Numbered from the stretch's first letter, positions 32,574 to 43,690 are shown. The stretch is DNA of 64,000 nucleotides from Bemisia tabaci (GCF_918797505.1 NC_092793.1:42954243-43018242), one strand, 5' to 3'. A program made the numbers and translations. Notes: generated from the sequence alone by a model not told the origin.

Positions 32574-32935
32574 GATACTATTTTAAGCTCTACGTTTTCC
32601 GAGTCGGTAAGAAAAGGAAATCTACACTATCTTAACGTTTGCTAGATTCTGTCTCATTAAGAAAATTTCATAGCGAACAACTGATACTATTTTAAGCTCG
32701 GGGTTTTCTGAGTTTGTCACCACAGAAAATCTACACTATCTTTACGTTTGCTAGATTCTGTTCACTGAGAAAATTTCAGAGCGAACAAGTGATACTATTT
32801 TAAGCTCTAAGTTTTCTGAGTTTGTCACAACAGAAAATCTATACTATCTTTACGTTTGCTAGATTCTGTTCATCGAAAAGATTTCAGAGTGAACAAGTGA
32901 AAACTATTTTAAACTCGAGGTTTTCTAATGTCATC
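32574..32935. repeat. 108-bp tandem repeats upstream of polB
   Basis: Units start with gatactattttaagctc at about 32574, 32683 and 32791, with a partial fourth near 32898; each includes cacagaaaatctacactatc-type and gctagattctgt words. They abut the apparent start of polB, so they occupy its promoter or 5' leader. Confidence 0.75.
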
Positions 32936-32954
32936 AAAACCTAGACCGATGAAC

Positions 32955-33265
32955 TTTCGCTCGGAGACAAATTTACACTTTTCATAACCGAGTGAAAAGA
33001 AACTGTAAAGTCATAATTTACCTCAGAGTAAATATAGTAGTAGTATTCATTCCCCACCAAACACGGTTACACTCGGAGAAAGTGTGTAGTCATGATTTAG
33101 ATCAAAGTTAATATAGTAGTATTTCTTAATCACCAGATTCGGTTACACTCGGACAAAATGTGTCGTTGTAATTTAAATCAAAGTAAATATAGTAGTATTT
33201 GCTAATCACCAGACTTGATTACACTCGGACAAACTGTGTAGTCATAATTTGTAGTAGTAATATAA
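32955..33265. repeat. 76-bp tandem repeats between divergent Maverick genes
   Basis: About four units anchored by acactcgg at 33069, 33145 and 33221, each with atatagtagtattt. They lie between the polB-side repeats and the TATA box at 33317, so the intergenic region between divergent polB and the plus-strand gene consists almost entirely of two repeat arrays. Confidence 0.75.
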
Positions 33266-33316
33266 AACTACGCTTTCATACAAGTGGGAAAAATTAACAA
33301 TTCTAGTCAGGGAACG

Positions 33317-33325
33317 TATAAATAG
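33317..33325 (+). promoter_or_regulatory. TATA box with well-placed initiator
   Basis: TATAAATAG, followed by TCATTT at 33346-33351. The A of the initiator lies 31 bp from the first T, the canonical spacing for an arthropod core promoter. It precedes the ATG at 33373 by about 48 bp and matches the box at 20880. Confidence 0.6.
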
Positions 33326-33372
33326 TGTCGAGGAAGTGTGATCGATCATTTCAAAACAAGAACTCGTCAAGT

Positions 33373-33753
33373 ATGGACGCTCTAACCCTCAAATCACAAT
33401 CGATTAGAGCGATGAACACCTTGGACACGGTATATGAGGCTCTCTCTTTCAAGATTCCAGGAATACGAGTAGAGCTTTTGAACAAGTTTGCCAGACTCCT
33501 CTTTCCTGACAAGTTGTTCCACCATCTTAAACTCAGCTCAATAGACACTTCCGATCCCGTCGGGTGTTATGGGTTAGTTGAGATAACGGAAAGATTTTGC
33601 CATCTCCTAGAACGTGTCGCAGACGAGCATGAAATAATGTACTTCTTAAAGCAGGGGTACAAGAAAGTAGATGAACGGGACTGGAAGATATGCAGACTTT
33701 TGAGTGCGATTCGCATAGTATTATACACCAGAGAGAGGAGAGCGGCTCTCTAA
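33373..33753 (+). CDS. Maverick plus-strand gene near right end, unknown
   Basis: A 126-residue protein from the ATG at 33373 (MDALTLKSQSIRAMNTLDTVYEAL...), predicted mostly helical with a basic C-terminus (RIVLYTRERRAAL). It has no transmembrane segment and no motif that I recognise. The frame is open upstream to 33325, but the TATA box and initiator favour the 33373 ATG. The clean core promoter supports a real gene. Its location opposite polB resembles lineage-specific accessory genes in virus-like elements; function unknown. Confidence 0.55.
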   Translation: MDALTLKSQSIRAMNTLDTVYEALSFKIPGIRVELLNKFARLLFPDKLFHHLKLSSIDTSDPVGCYGLVEITERFCHLLERVADEHEIMYFLKQGYKKVDERDWKICRLLSAIRIVLYTRERRAAL

Positions 33754-33806
33754 AGATTTCGTATTAATAGTATGCATTCTCTTCTCAGTATCGCAAGGAA
33801 AAAATC

Positions 33807-35113
33807 ATGATTGATAAAATATTCAGTGGCGTGCGGTGGGTTTAGTGACAGGGCAAGCTCTAGCGTTCGCCATCCGGGGGGGGGGGGGGGGGGGGGTTAA
33901 CGTAGTCTCTTTCCCTTCCTCAGGGAGCCTCCCTAGAAAATTGTCAAAATTTTACGGTATTTGCTCTATTTTTCGGATGAAATCCGATGGAACGTCTTGA
34001 AAAACTGTGGTTTTATTACTTTCTCTCTTACATATGATTTCATTTACTCAACTTGTTTCAAATGTTACTGAGCATTAGAGGACGGCTCCATGCTCTTAAC
34101 TCCTAATTTTGCCACTTATTTGAGGTATTGTAGTCTTTATTCTACATTATTTAGAATTTTTTGAGTTTAAAATTAGAAATTAGAAAAATAAGTTAGAAAA
34201 TTAGAATTTTCTGCGTTTAAAACATGATTGAGAATTTTCTAATTCATCACTAATCAGATCAAGTGAGGGAAATTTTATAGAATTTAAGGGCATTTGCACC
34301 GAAGGAGCAATTACAACCGCGACGGAAAGAGGGAGCAAGATAGCGCATCGGAGGCAGAAGCAGCGCGCTGCGGTGACGGGCCAAGAGATGGCCAAGAGAA
34401 GCGAGCTGCGATCGCGCAGCGAAGGGCTCGGACTCGGAACGTACCGCTCTACCCGCCCGCCTTGATTCCGCCGCCGAGCAGGGGCTCTCCGCTCAGCTGA
34501 TCGCAAGCGATTCTCCAGCGCATGAGTCGGCCCGTGTTCAGGCCGCGCAGCGCGCTGCGCCAGCGCCACCTCCATCCGCTCTGGTGCTTACCTATACTTT
34601 AGTGGCACTATACGTATTTCTGTCTCTCTCTCTTTCTGTTTTTAATGCAATTTACATACTGAACACGCTTTATAAATATATTTGCTAAAATGTAAAACAT
34701 GCATCTAACAGGTGTAATTTTCTTCTTTCTTTTGAAATCTTTGGGCAAGCAGTGCTTGCCTTGCTTATCCGGACCGCACGCCACTGAAAATATTTCTCAT
34801 CACCATCATCATTGCTGTTGTTGGAGTGAATTCCACAACGGTAGCGAAAAACTCATCCGAAGCAAACATCACAATGTGCCCGGTCTGTCCGGAAATCAAA
34901 TGCGCACCCTCTACCTTGACGGATGTTCTTCTATTCATCTTGAGTTTACTGGCGCTTATTTGCTCCGCTCCGTACCTGTACTCTAAGTACATATCATCCG
35001 ACTGCAAGTTCCGTTTCATCAGGATGGCCCGGAAAAATAACAATCGGAAAGTCGATGATATAAGTGTTGATTTAAAGTTCGGAGAAGGAGAAGGAATCGA
35101 TGTTTGTGGTTGA
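33807..35113 (+). pseudogene. Small Maverick membrane protein split by a hAT-like insertion
   Basis: The ATG at 33807 begins a frame that is cut after 33823 by the 963-bp insertion and continues at 34795. The part after the insertion encodes a hydrophobic signal-peptide-like segment (LITIIIAVVGVNS), an Asn-rich stretch with N-glycosylation-type sites, CPVCPEIKC, one transmembrane helix (about LTDVLLFILSLLALICSA) and a basic then acidic tail, ending at 35113. The continuity of frame across the 8-bp target duplication is direct evidence that the two parts were one gene of roughly 110 codons. It was probably a secreted or membrane-anchored accessory protein; I recognise no family. Confidence 0.7.
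33824..34786. mobile_element. hAT-like non-autonomous transposon, 963 bp
   Basis: The terminal inverted repeats CAGTGGCGTGCGGT and its complement are flanked on both sides by the 8-bp duplication AAAATATT (33816-33823 and 34787-34794). An 8-bp duplication and CAG-type ends fit the hAT superfamily. The interior has a 21-nt G run (33876-33896) and no transposase frame. It inserted into a Maverick gene, so it is younger than the Maverick insertion. Confidence 0.85.
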
Positions 35114-35195
35114 CAACCCTCACGTTTTTAGAACGCGCACGTTTTCTGAACGTGTACGTTTCCTAAACGCGTTTGCGTTTGCGTTTTCTGAACGC

Positions 35196-36313
35196 GAACT
35201 GTTTTAAACTGTAACTTTAACTGTAAATATCCAACAAAAAAAAAAAAAAAAAAAAATAATAGAATTTTTTGATTCATCAAACTGAATATTGCAATATCCA
35301 ATCCCAGTCGCTCATCGCAAAACACAAGGTTCCCGTACGCATCTCCAAGCGCTAAAAAATGTAAATTACCGAATCAGACCCTAATCTCCAGTCTCTGATA
35401 CCAGGCCCATACTGTTAGATACGGTCTTCCGAAACCGAAAATTTTTACAAGTCCGAAATCTCGGAAACGAAAAGTCGTATTAAAATTCGGTCAGTACAGT
35501 TTTCCGATCTTCGAAAGTGGAAAAGAATCGCATCGATCCGCAACGGATCGGAGGACGGTAATTTTCCGAAAATTTTTCAATTTCCCGGATCAGACCCTAA
35601 TCTACAGTATCCGATACCAGGCCCATACTGTTAGATACGGTCTTCCGAAACCGAAAATTTTTACAAGTCCTAAAATCCGAATTTTTGCACAATCTGGCAA
35701 CACTGTATCGAAAAATTAACTAATTTTTCGCCCCATCTGGCAACACTGTAAAATGCGATGTTGCAAAATTTCACCAATAATTAAATCAGTTATTTAAGTG
35801 CACCGTCCGGCAACGCTGCTGCGCCATCTTGAAAAATACACCATTGCATAAACCGCAGATTGAAGGGGCTACATTACACCATTGCATAATCCCATTATTG
35901 AAGGGGCAACATGCAATACTTTTACTTTACAGTGTTGCCATATTGAACAATAATCCCTATACAACACTGTAATTTAATTCGTATTTTTCTGCACCATCAT
36001 GCAACGCTGTTGGATTTTTTATCGAGTCAAGTCATCATTTTCTCCCTACTAAAACGTAAACAATTGAACAAAAATCCGCTGCTTTTTCAACTATACATGA
36101 GTAGATAAAAAACTAAAATCAAGTGATCCTGTTTAAATCTGATAAAAGCAATTTTTTTCAGTTTTGTCATAATGTTTTAAGTAGCTATCCTCGTGAAAAG
36201 TAGAAAACATATTTGCATAAGCTGGAAAGGTTGGATGGGGGGCCATGGCAAATTTTCTTTCAACGCCCTCAAGGGAGTTAATTCTGGGCTCATTTCATCC
36301 ACTGCTGGAAAGG
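35196..36313. repeat. Maverick right terminal inverted repeat
   Basis: Inverse of 16673-17423. It is longer because a block (acagtatccgataccaggcc-type sequence through tttttacaagtcc) is present twice, near 35388-35457 and 35600-35672, and because about 120 bp near 36060-36200 has no counterpart on the left. The outer end lies near catttcatccactgctggaaagg. Confidence 0.88.
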
Positions 36314-36337
36314 GAGGGAGGACTATAATAACACTTT

Positions 36338-36641
36338 TATGACAATGTCCACACGATATCCAGTGAATATTTTGCGGATTTTACGAATATCCTGAGGTCA
36401 TCCTGACAACATGCTGTGGACTTTTCAAGGATTTTTTCAAATATCCCTAGAATGTCCACACAATATTTTGGGGATTTTCAAATATCCCCAGAATATTCTG
36501 GGGATTCCGTTTTGTCTCACGAAAATGTTCTGAGAATGTTTTGAGAATATTCCTGAATATTCTCGCAACATTGTCAGAATATCTTGAATTTGCCTCGGAA
36601 TATTATCAGAACGTTCTCAGAATATTAGGCTGCTAACTGGG
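36338..36641. repeat. GAATATTC word array with TGCTAACTGGG end
   Basis: Dense repetition of gaatatcc, agaatattctgggg and tctgagaatgttttgagaat words, ending in TGCTAACTGGG at 36641. It is the inverse-type terminus of the fragment at 14659. Non-coding, part of the word-array group. Confidence 0.6.
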
Positions 36642-36985
36642 ATGCTTCACCAAAAAGTATTAATTTAATAAGGGGGTAAAGTAGATTCAATTTCTGAGGA
36701 AACTTTCTGATATACTATTCTTATATGTTTTTGGTCGCTGAATCCGAATTTCACATTTGCGAAAAGATCTGAGGCGAGTCAAAGCCGCCATCTCGAAAAA
36801 ATGGCCGAAATTTGCGTTTTTCGGCCAAAAAACCGAAATAACATGTATATTTTGGAAATTACGGCAAAAATAGGTTATTTTCAAAAATTGAAGTACATAA
36901 TATTTACATTAAAACGAGCCCAAGATGGTTAAAATCGGATGATAAAAAATGCCGTTACAGTGTTGCAAAGTTTCACGAAAGTATT

Positions 36986-38257
36986 CCCTAGTAGCATTTG
37001 CATGTATTTTTTTACAATTTTCTGGAAATTTTGCAGGAATTTAATTGCAATTTTATTGAGATGAGATTTCGATTTCATTGCAATTAAATCTTCTTGAAGT
37101 CGCCTTTTTATTTGAATTTAATAGCGATTACATACGTATTAAATTTAAATTATATTCAGATAATATCTAGATTTCATAAAAAAATAAATAAAAATATTTT
37201 TCAGATGTGGTAGTACAGGCAAAGACCGTCATTTTCACAGCACTGCACTTGTATTACATTTGAAACATGAATTACACAAGTATTGAATATTATAAACCAC
37301 TTACCTGAATTCCTGTGACATTTGGTAGCGTAAAATACCCGGACACCCTCTTGCGGATTTGAACCAGAGCCGCGAGTGTGGTAGCTCAGCACTCTGCCGT
37401 TGAACCACAGAAAGCTCGTGATGAATCGGGTTAAAATCACGCCTGGTAAGGCTGTTATAGCAAGCATTGCGTCAGTGTGCGGCTCGACTTTCATCATAGC
37501 GTTGATTAACGCCGTGTGTTCTTGGGCTTCTATTTTTCCTGTTATTTTGTTTTTCGATATCACGTAATAGGTACTTCCAATAAATTTACACTGATGTAAA
37601 TTACACCACTTACTAACTTAAAAATATTTTTAAAATATCTTCGAAACTTTTCTAAGGAATATTTTGAAAATGTTTACAAATTTTTTTTTAAAATAATTAT
37701 AAAATGATGTCTGTAAACATTTTGTAAAATATTCCTTAAAAAGTTTTGAAAATATTGTAAAAATATTTTTAAATATTTTCAAAACATTCTTAATTGATTC
37801 AATTTAATCAGTTCATTTTAATCAGTTAGCAATGGACCAATATGGACCGACTTCAATGGAAAGGAACCAATAAATCACATATTGTTAAAACTGGAGAAAA
37901 AGTTGTTTACATTTTTTTCAACGATAAAGTACAAATGTTATTTCTATAATTTTCTGATTTTTGTTTTAGTTAGCAGAGATATTTTTGAATATGTAAGCAA
38001 TTAAAAAGACATAAAATTTCAATTATATCGCTGTAAAAAAAGTAAAATATATTGGAACTAAAAGTCAAGATTGATTGTATAAAATTGCTAAAAAAAATCG
38101 TTACGAAAGGGAATTTTTTTCTAAAAATAAAAATTGAGTTTAAATTGAAATAAAATCGCGATTAAAATGAAATTTCCCTCCAATTTTTGGTGAATCTATG
38201 AAATTTCAATTTCATCCAAACAAAATTTCAACAAAATTGGAATTTCTAATACAAGGG
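36986..38257. mobile_element. Insertion in the left repeat, CCCTAGTAGCA end
   Basis: Defined by absence from the right-hand repeat: homology stops at 36985 and resumes at about 38258. It begins CCCTAGTAGCA and ends in degraded ...acaaggg. The interior is AT-rich with ATTGCAATTTTATT and GAAAATATT words and includes a tRNA-like segment at 37345-37412. Confidence 0.6.
37345..37412 (-). repeat. tRNA-like segment (SINE head or tRNA relic)
   Basis: On the minus strand an A-box-like TGGTTCAACGG (37398-37408) is followed 43 bp later by a perfect B-box GGTTCAAATCC (37355-37365). The spacing fits a Pol III internal promoter. The acceptor and T stems do not pair well, so it is not a functional tRNA; a SINE head is likelier. 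Confidence 0.5.
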
Positions 38258-38415
38258 TGAGGTTAGGCAATTTTTGTAACCCTCCCTGCGAAAAGAGAGC
38301 TTTCGAGGAGATTAATCAGTAAATCTTACATAAGTGAAAGTCTGAGTGAAGAAAGGAGTGTAATTTTGAATTCTTGACATTCGAGAACGGCAGTGGATAA
38401 GGGTGAGGGGGAAGG

Positions 38416-38900
38416 GGGGGGTCCGTATGATCGCAGCTGCAGGGTCCTCCCGTCCTTCCCCATTTTCATGACCGGCCGAGTGCGGCCGGTCGGCCTTCGT
38501 TCTCCGCGGGTTATTAGTTAGTTTTTCTGTCCTCCACAGGCGCCTTTTCCGGTAAACATAAACTTGATGTGCCTATGTACAGGTATATTTGCTGATAGCA
38601 ACATTAGCTGCCACCAAGCCAAAGAGACAGGCACTGCTAGCTTGTCAAATATACGGTGGGTCAAACTTTTGTGTCCGTTAAGTTGAAGCGCGCCGACCGC
38701 TGTAATCCAATCAGCAGTATGAGGAGTTGAATTTGAGTTGTTCCAACAAAACCTCTCGTATTATTTCGGCGCATAGTTATTATTAAAAAAATCGGACGAG
38801 TAGCTTCAAAATGTTTTGTCGTATTTAATTCCACCCTATCCACTCTCGCTATTTGCCGCAGCAGATATGCGTAAAGTTACTATCTGTCCACATTTTGTAA
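38416..38900. other. Interior of the 7.9 kb element, no gene seen
   Basis: Contains a GC-rich short stretch around 38460-38500 and no reading frame with a known domain. Confidence 0.35.
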
Positions 38901-40583
38901 CCCTGATAAAAATAAGCCATACAAATTACTTATAGCCCGGTCATAGGAAAAATCATATGGTAAATTGAAACATGGCCTTTTGGCGATAGGAATTTTCTAA
39001 AGCCGGCGATTGAGAATTCCTATGGCTGGCTGTAGGAATTCTCAATCGCCGGCTATAGAAAATTTAGGGGTTCGCAGCTAGAGGGTGGTGGGAAAGGGTT
39101 AATTGAGGAAAGAGTTTTTAAAACCATGAAAATTAAAAATAATGAAACCACTGGGATGTAATTTAATCGATGTTGAAGGTTACAGATTTTTTACCTATCT
39201 TAAGGATTGTATAGGTACCCGGGACTTACCTAACACAAACCGAAGACCCTACCGATTGAGCCATACCAGTCGATGCTTTCAAATGACGAAAAATCGGTAG
39301 GTATTTAACGTCGATTTGAACGGGCAACTAGGATATTTTCAATCTACCTGGATTTGTCCGTGTAGGTATTTATTTTACTTTTTACTTTACTACCTATATT
39401 TTTTAACTTTATTTTATCGTTTTCTTTGTTTTATTTCCTTGCTGACTCTATTTTTCTCTCACTCTATTTTATTTTTTCAAGTACTTCATTTTTTCTCTTT
39501 AATTATTTACTTCTCATTCCTTTATTTTGTTTTATGTGTAACTGTAATTTATTTTAATACTTCATTATAATTTTTTTGACTTCAGTTTACTTTTTAAATT
39601 AATTCTATTCTTTAACCTCATTTAGTTTTGTCCCTCATTCTTCACCTCATTTTTTTACTTCATCTCCTTGCTCCCTCCAATTGTTTACTTCAATTTAGTC
39701 TTTGACTTCATTTTATCATATATTTGATTTACTTTATTTTATTTCTCTTCTATTGTCTCTGTTATTCTATTATTTCTACTATTTTTTTATTTCCACAACT
39801 CTATTATTTTATTTATTTTTTTCTCTTTAAATTTTTCATTTTTATTTTGGGAGTGGTAGGCCTAAAGGGGAGAAGAGACAGTATATAGCGCTAGTGCAAG
39901 AAAGAGAGAGGTGCGCGTGACTTACAATTAGGGCCCTACTGAAGCTCCGGTGCGGAAAGCTTTGCGCACATCTCAACACCTATGCGCTGAATCTCACTCC
40001 CCTATTCATTCTCACTCAAAAATCAAAAACAAAGCAAATCAAATTATGGAAAGGTAAGAATTATTGAGAAAAACTTGAAGAAAAATATTTTCAGAAAAAA
40101 AATTTGCAGGATAGATTCACTGGCGCTTATGATGATTTTCGAAAAAAATACTTATTTAATTGCCCCTCGTGCACACGCGTATTTCCAATTTGAGATACTG
40201 AACATTCTGTCGCCGGCTACAGATGGCTGTCTTGGCAGCGGATGGTTATTGCCGTTATCCTATCACCACAATCTAGTAATAGCCACATATGGCCAGCTAT
40301 TGAATGTCCTATCGCTGGCTATTCATGGCTATCGCCGGCTGTAAAACGTTCTATCTTCGGCCATTCGTGGCTGTAGCCGGCGATTGAACGTTCCATCGCC
40401 GGCCATTTGTGGCTATATTCGGCGATTGATACTCCTATCGCCAGCCATACATGGCGATAGAGCTTTTTATCGCCGCCCATAAGGGCGATAAGAAAATCCT
40501 ATCGCCAGCTATGAAAGCTATAGAAAATCCTACAGCCGGCCATAAGATTTCTCTATCGCCTCTATGGCTTATTTTTGTCAGGG
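38901..40583. mobile_element. Word-array element with CCCTGATAAAAATAAGCCA ends
   Basis: The left end CCCTGATAAAAATAAGCCAT is inverse to the right end (TGGCTTATTTTTGTCAGGG). The subterminal regions are built from repeated words tcgccggctat / gcgattgagaattcctat and atggctatcgccggc. The middle (about 39355-39850) is strongly T-rich on this strand. No transposase. Ends with the same CCCTGRTAAAAAT start as the 45747-52029 element. Confidence 0.7.
39225..39290 (-). repeat. tRNA-like A-box segment
   Basis: The minus strand reads TGGCTCAATCGGTAG, a perfect A-box, at about 39249-39263, with a weak B-box-like cccgggtacc near 39216. Probably a degraded tRNA-derived insert; not a functional tRNA. Confidence 0.3.
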
Positions 40584-40689
40584 AATGCATTAACACCGTG
40601 TCATGGCTCCCTTTGCGCTCCATTGCCTCTTCTTCCTACCATTCGTCAATCTCTTCACTTTTCTACATTTCATAGTCATTGTTCGAACA

Positions 40690-41760
40690 TTCAGCGTTTG
40701 GATCATCTACATCATCTCCTTCTTCTTCCATTAAAAGTGCGTCATATTGACTTTTTTCGCACGAGATACGACAATACCCGCAAACAAGACTGCAATGAAG
40801 GCCTTTCTTCCAAGAACCGCAGGCACTGCGACTTTCTTCAATGTAATTGCATGGGATCTTGCTTAAAATTTCGCCGTAGCGAGATTTTTCAAAGTAATGA
40901 TGGGGATGAGGCTATTTCTGCTATTATTCCACCCCCGCAGTCGCACGTGTTTTTCTTGATGCCCGTCTTTTGCTGTATACACGAGGATAGGAGCATGAAA
41001 TGTGGCAGCATCCTCTGAAGATGGAAGATAAGCGATATTTTGTATACATTGTGGAAAAAAGTCCGAACATTGCTTTCATATCTAAATTCAGCCAAAGCTT
41101 TTTTCTACTCACCCTCGTAGCCATATGATCGGAGTAAAAATTATTTTTCTGCTTTAGAAATTTCTTCTTGCTTTAAGGCTGATTTTTTAAGCATCTGAGT
41201 CTGCTGAGTGGTTCTCCAGGGTTGCCAAAAACTTAACTTAGACTTGCCTGAAGAGTGATGATATTGTGTCACACCTACTAATCGCATGAATGAACCGTAA
41301 CCTATGTGCTCGGCTTTCACTTCATTTTGAAGGCTGCCACAGTTGAAAGGTTTTTGTGGAGTCTTACCTTCGTTGGATTTTAGAAGAAAAGCATTTTTGA
41401 CATTGAGTGACTGATCTGTAAGGTGGACAAGAAGGTCAATAGGTATCTTTTCCTACAGTGACAGCAATTTTTCCCTGTTTTGCCATTTCCAAAGCCTTTG
41501 AAACTATGATCGTGTCAGCGACTTCTTCTGCTTGAAACACAGACACTTTCTCAGCCCTGAAACATTTCATGGGCATTTGGATCGAACGGGATTCGTGTTT
41601 GCCGTTTTTCCAGAAAATTTGCTTGTGATGTTACTGGGGCCATATTTTCATGGAATTCTACTTCCACTGATGAGGCTTGTCCTCTTCGCAATCTTTTAAG
41701 AGTTTTCGTGCTGCATCTTGTAATATCTTTGAGATAGTAGGGTTCGGCTTATTTGTATGC
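40690..41760 (-). pseudogene. Decayed TE-associated gene: PIN-like region plus Cys-rich tail
   Basis: Reading leftward, fragments in changing frames match a dispersed animal gene family of unknown function. First comes EPYYLKDITRCSTKTLKR, then KVSVFQAEEVADTIIVSKAL..GKIAVTVGKDTY, which resembles a PIN/FEN-type nuclease core with spaced acids. Then YLPSSEDAATFHAPILVYTA, and finally a Cys-rich segment (SACGSWKKGLHCSLVCGYCR) like CXC/tesmin-type repeats. Stop codons and at least three frame changes show it is dead. Recognition is by pattern memory. Confidence 0.55.
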
Positions 41761-42133
41761 TAAAAAAAAAGTTGGAAAAGTTCAGCTCCCCGGTTTCCAA
41801 TAGGTGCCAATACATGAAAAAACAATTCCTGTAAAGTTTCAGTCCGATCGGATCATTTTTAGAACCTCCGCCGGGGTCGTTTTTACTAATAAATAGATTT
41901 TTTTACTCTTGCCTCTGAATAGCTCGCCCTGTGATCAAAAATGGCTTTTTTTCTGCAAGAAAAACGCGTCGTAGCGAAAAAGTGCTTATTTTTCAAATGA
42001 AAGTCCGTGAAATTTTACACAAGAATCATAGTAGATATGACGACAAATTTTGAGAAAATCACCAATAAAATTCATCCATCGGGACGGATCTATTCTAAGC
42101 TCAAAAAATTGTGCCTGCACTCCGATAGTATAT

Positions 42134-42179
<46 letters not shown>

Positions 42180-43690
42180 GCCACTCAAATCGGTTCTGGG
42201 CGTGATAAAACTACAAGTCGTACACTCTTGCAAGAAAACTTTCTTAATTTTTTCTTTTTCATCGAAGTAAGTCCAAAAATACCACCCATTACTTTCCTTG
42301 CAGCGCTTTAAGTAATAGAACCTGTTTTTACTATGAAGAGGGCCCTCATAGAGAAAATATGGATACAAAAATTTAAAATGCCCAGAATACTGACCAATAA
42401 AGTTTTTTACGGTTAAATAAACTGTAAGCTTTGAAAATGTTTTAAAGAAAATTGCTACTACGGTCATAACGAAGTGTTAAAATGACAGACCTGCATATTT
42501 TCCTAGGAACCTTCGGAATTTTTAAACGGCGTTAGATCAAGGCTCTCTTATTTAGCCACGGGCCGTCAAGAGGTATATTGCAGGGTTGGCGCAAGCTGTT
42601 TTGTGTTTCGTTTTGTTTCAACTGATTCAAAGTAAACGTGATTGCTTATGCGCATCGGTTCAGACAATCCCTTGGGAAATCAAAATGGACTGATTTAGTG
42701 ACTACGTTATTCTACATAATATGATCGAACTCTTTATTCAAAGCAACATAACTTCATGTGCGAATTTTTCATGTGTTAATTGTGCTAATTCATTAAAATG
42801 TAGTCATTGGCCGGTGATAAATTAACTAAAGACTCATTTAATACAAGAACTAACGATTGTAAGAAACACTTGGACGCATTTTACCACTATGGTGCGAAGG
42901 CCGCGAATGAGCGCGAAATGGCGCGAATCAGGAACAGTGTTCTGTGTTTGTTTACATTTGAACCAAGGGTTCGATATCATATCGAATGATGTAGCACTAG
43001 TGCAATATGCCTCTTGACGGCAGTTTATTTAACCGTAAAAAAATTTATTGGTCAGTGTTCTGGGCATTTTAAATTTTTGTATCCATATTTTCTCTATGAG
43101 GGCCCTCTTCATAGTAAAAACAGGTTCTATTACTTAAAGCGCTGCAAGGAAAGTAATGGGTGGTATTTTTGGACTTACTTCGATGAAAATGAAAAAATTA
43201 AGAAAGTTTTCTTGCAAGAGTGTACGACTTGTAGTTTTATCACGCCCAGAACCGATTTGAGTGGCCAATTTTTTTTTTTTTTTTTTTTTTTTAATTTTTG
43301 CATATACTATCGGAGTGCAGGCACAATTTTTTGAGCTTAGAGAAGATCCGTCCCGATGGATGAATTTTATTGGTGATTTTTTCCAAATTTGTCGTCATAT
43401 CTACTATGATTCTTGTGTAAAATTTCACGGACTTTCATTTGAAAAATAAGCATTTTTTCGCTACGACGCGTTTTTCTTGCAGAAAAAAGCCATTTTTGAT
43501 CACAGGGCGAGCTATTCAGAGGCAAGAGTAAAAAAATCTATTTATTAGTAAAAACGACCCCGGCGGAGGTTCTAAAAATGATCCGATCGGTCTGAAACTT
43601 TACAGGAATTGTTTTTTCATGTATTGGCACCTATTGGAAACCGGGGAGCTGAAACTTTTCCAACTTTTTTTTAGCATACATATAAGCCGC
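41753..43690. mobile_element. Palindrome with mirrored poly-A/poly-T tracts
   Basis: The arms at about 41753-42424 and 43022-43690 are inverse with few differences. The left arm holds 41 A at 42136-42176; the right arm has 24 T at about 43269-43292 in the mirrored place. The central 42425-43021 is unpaired apart from a short gtcaagaggtatattgca block (42568) inverse to 43003. Non-coding. Confidence 0.75.

Larger units (their letters stand above)
16673..36313. mobile_element. Maverick/Polinton (virus-like DNA transposon), about 19.6 kb, inactivated
   Basis: Long terminal inverted repeats bracket a full Polinton gene set: retroviral-type integrase, protein-primed DNA polymerase B, FtsK/HerA-type packaging ATPase, adenain-like protease, double-jelly-roll major capsid protein and penton-like minor capsid protein, plus a PLA2 protein. 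Polintons usually measure 15-20 kb, which fits. The exact ends and the expected 6-bp target duplication could not be fixed because the outermost bases are degraded. Later damage includes a palindromic duplication in polB, a hAT-like insertion near the right end, and several point lesions. Confidence 0.92.

Noticed and set aside
16673..36313. Free virus or contamination rather than an integrated element
   Set aside because: The sequence continues into repeat families found elsewhere in the window, and the element carries a hAT-like insertion and accumulated lesions, as expected of an old chromosomal copy.
37201..37563. 120-residue minus-strand frame
   Set aside because: Runs through a tRNA-like segment and AT-rich repeat; no domain.
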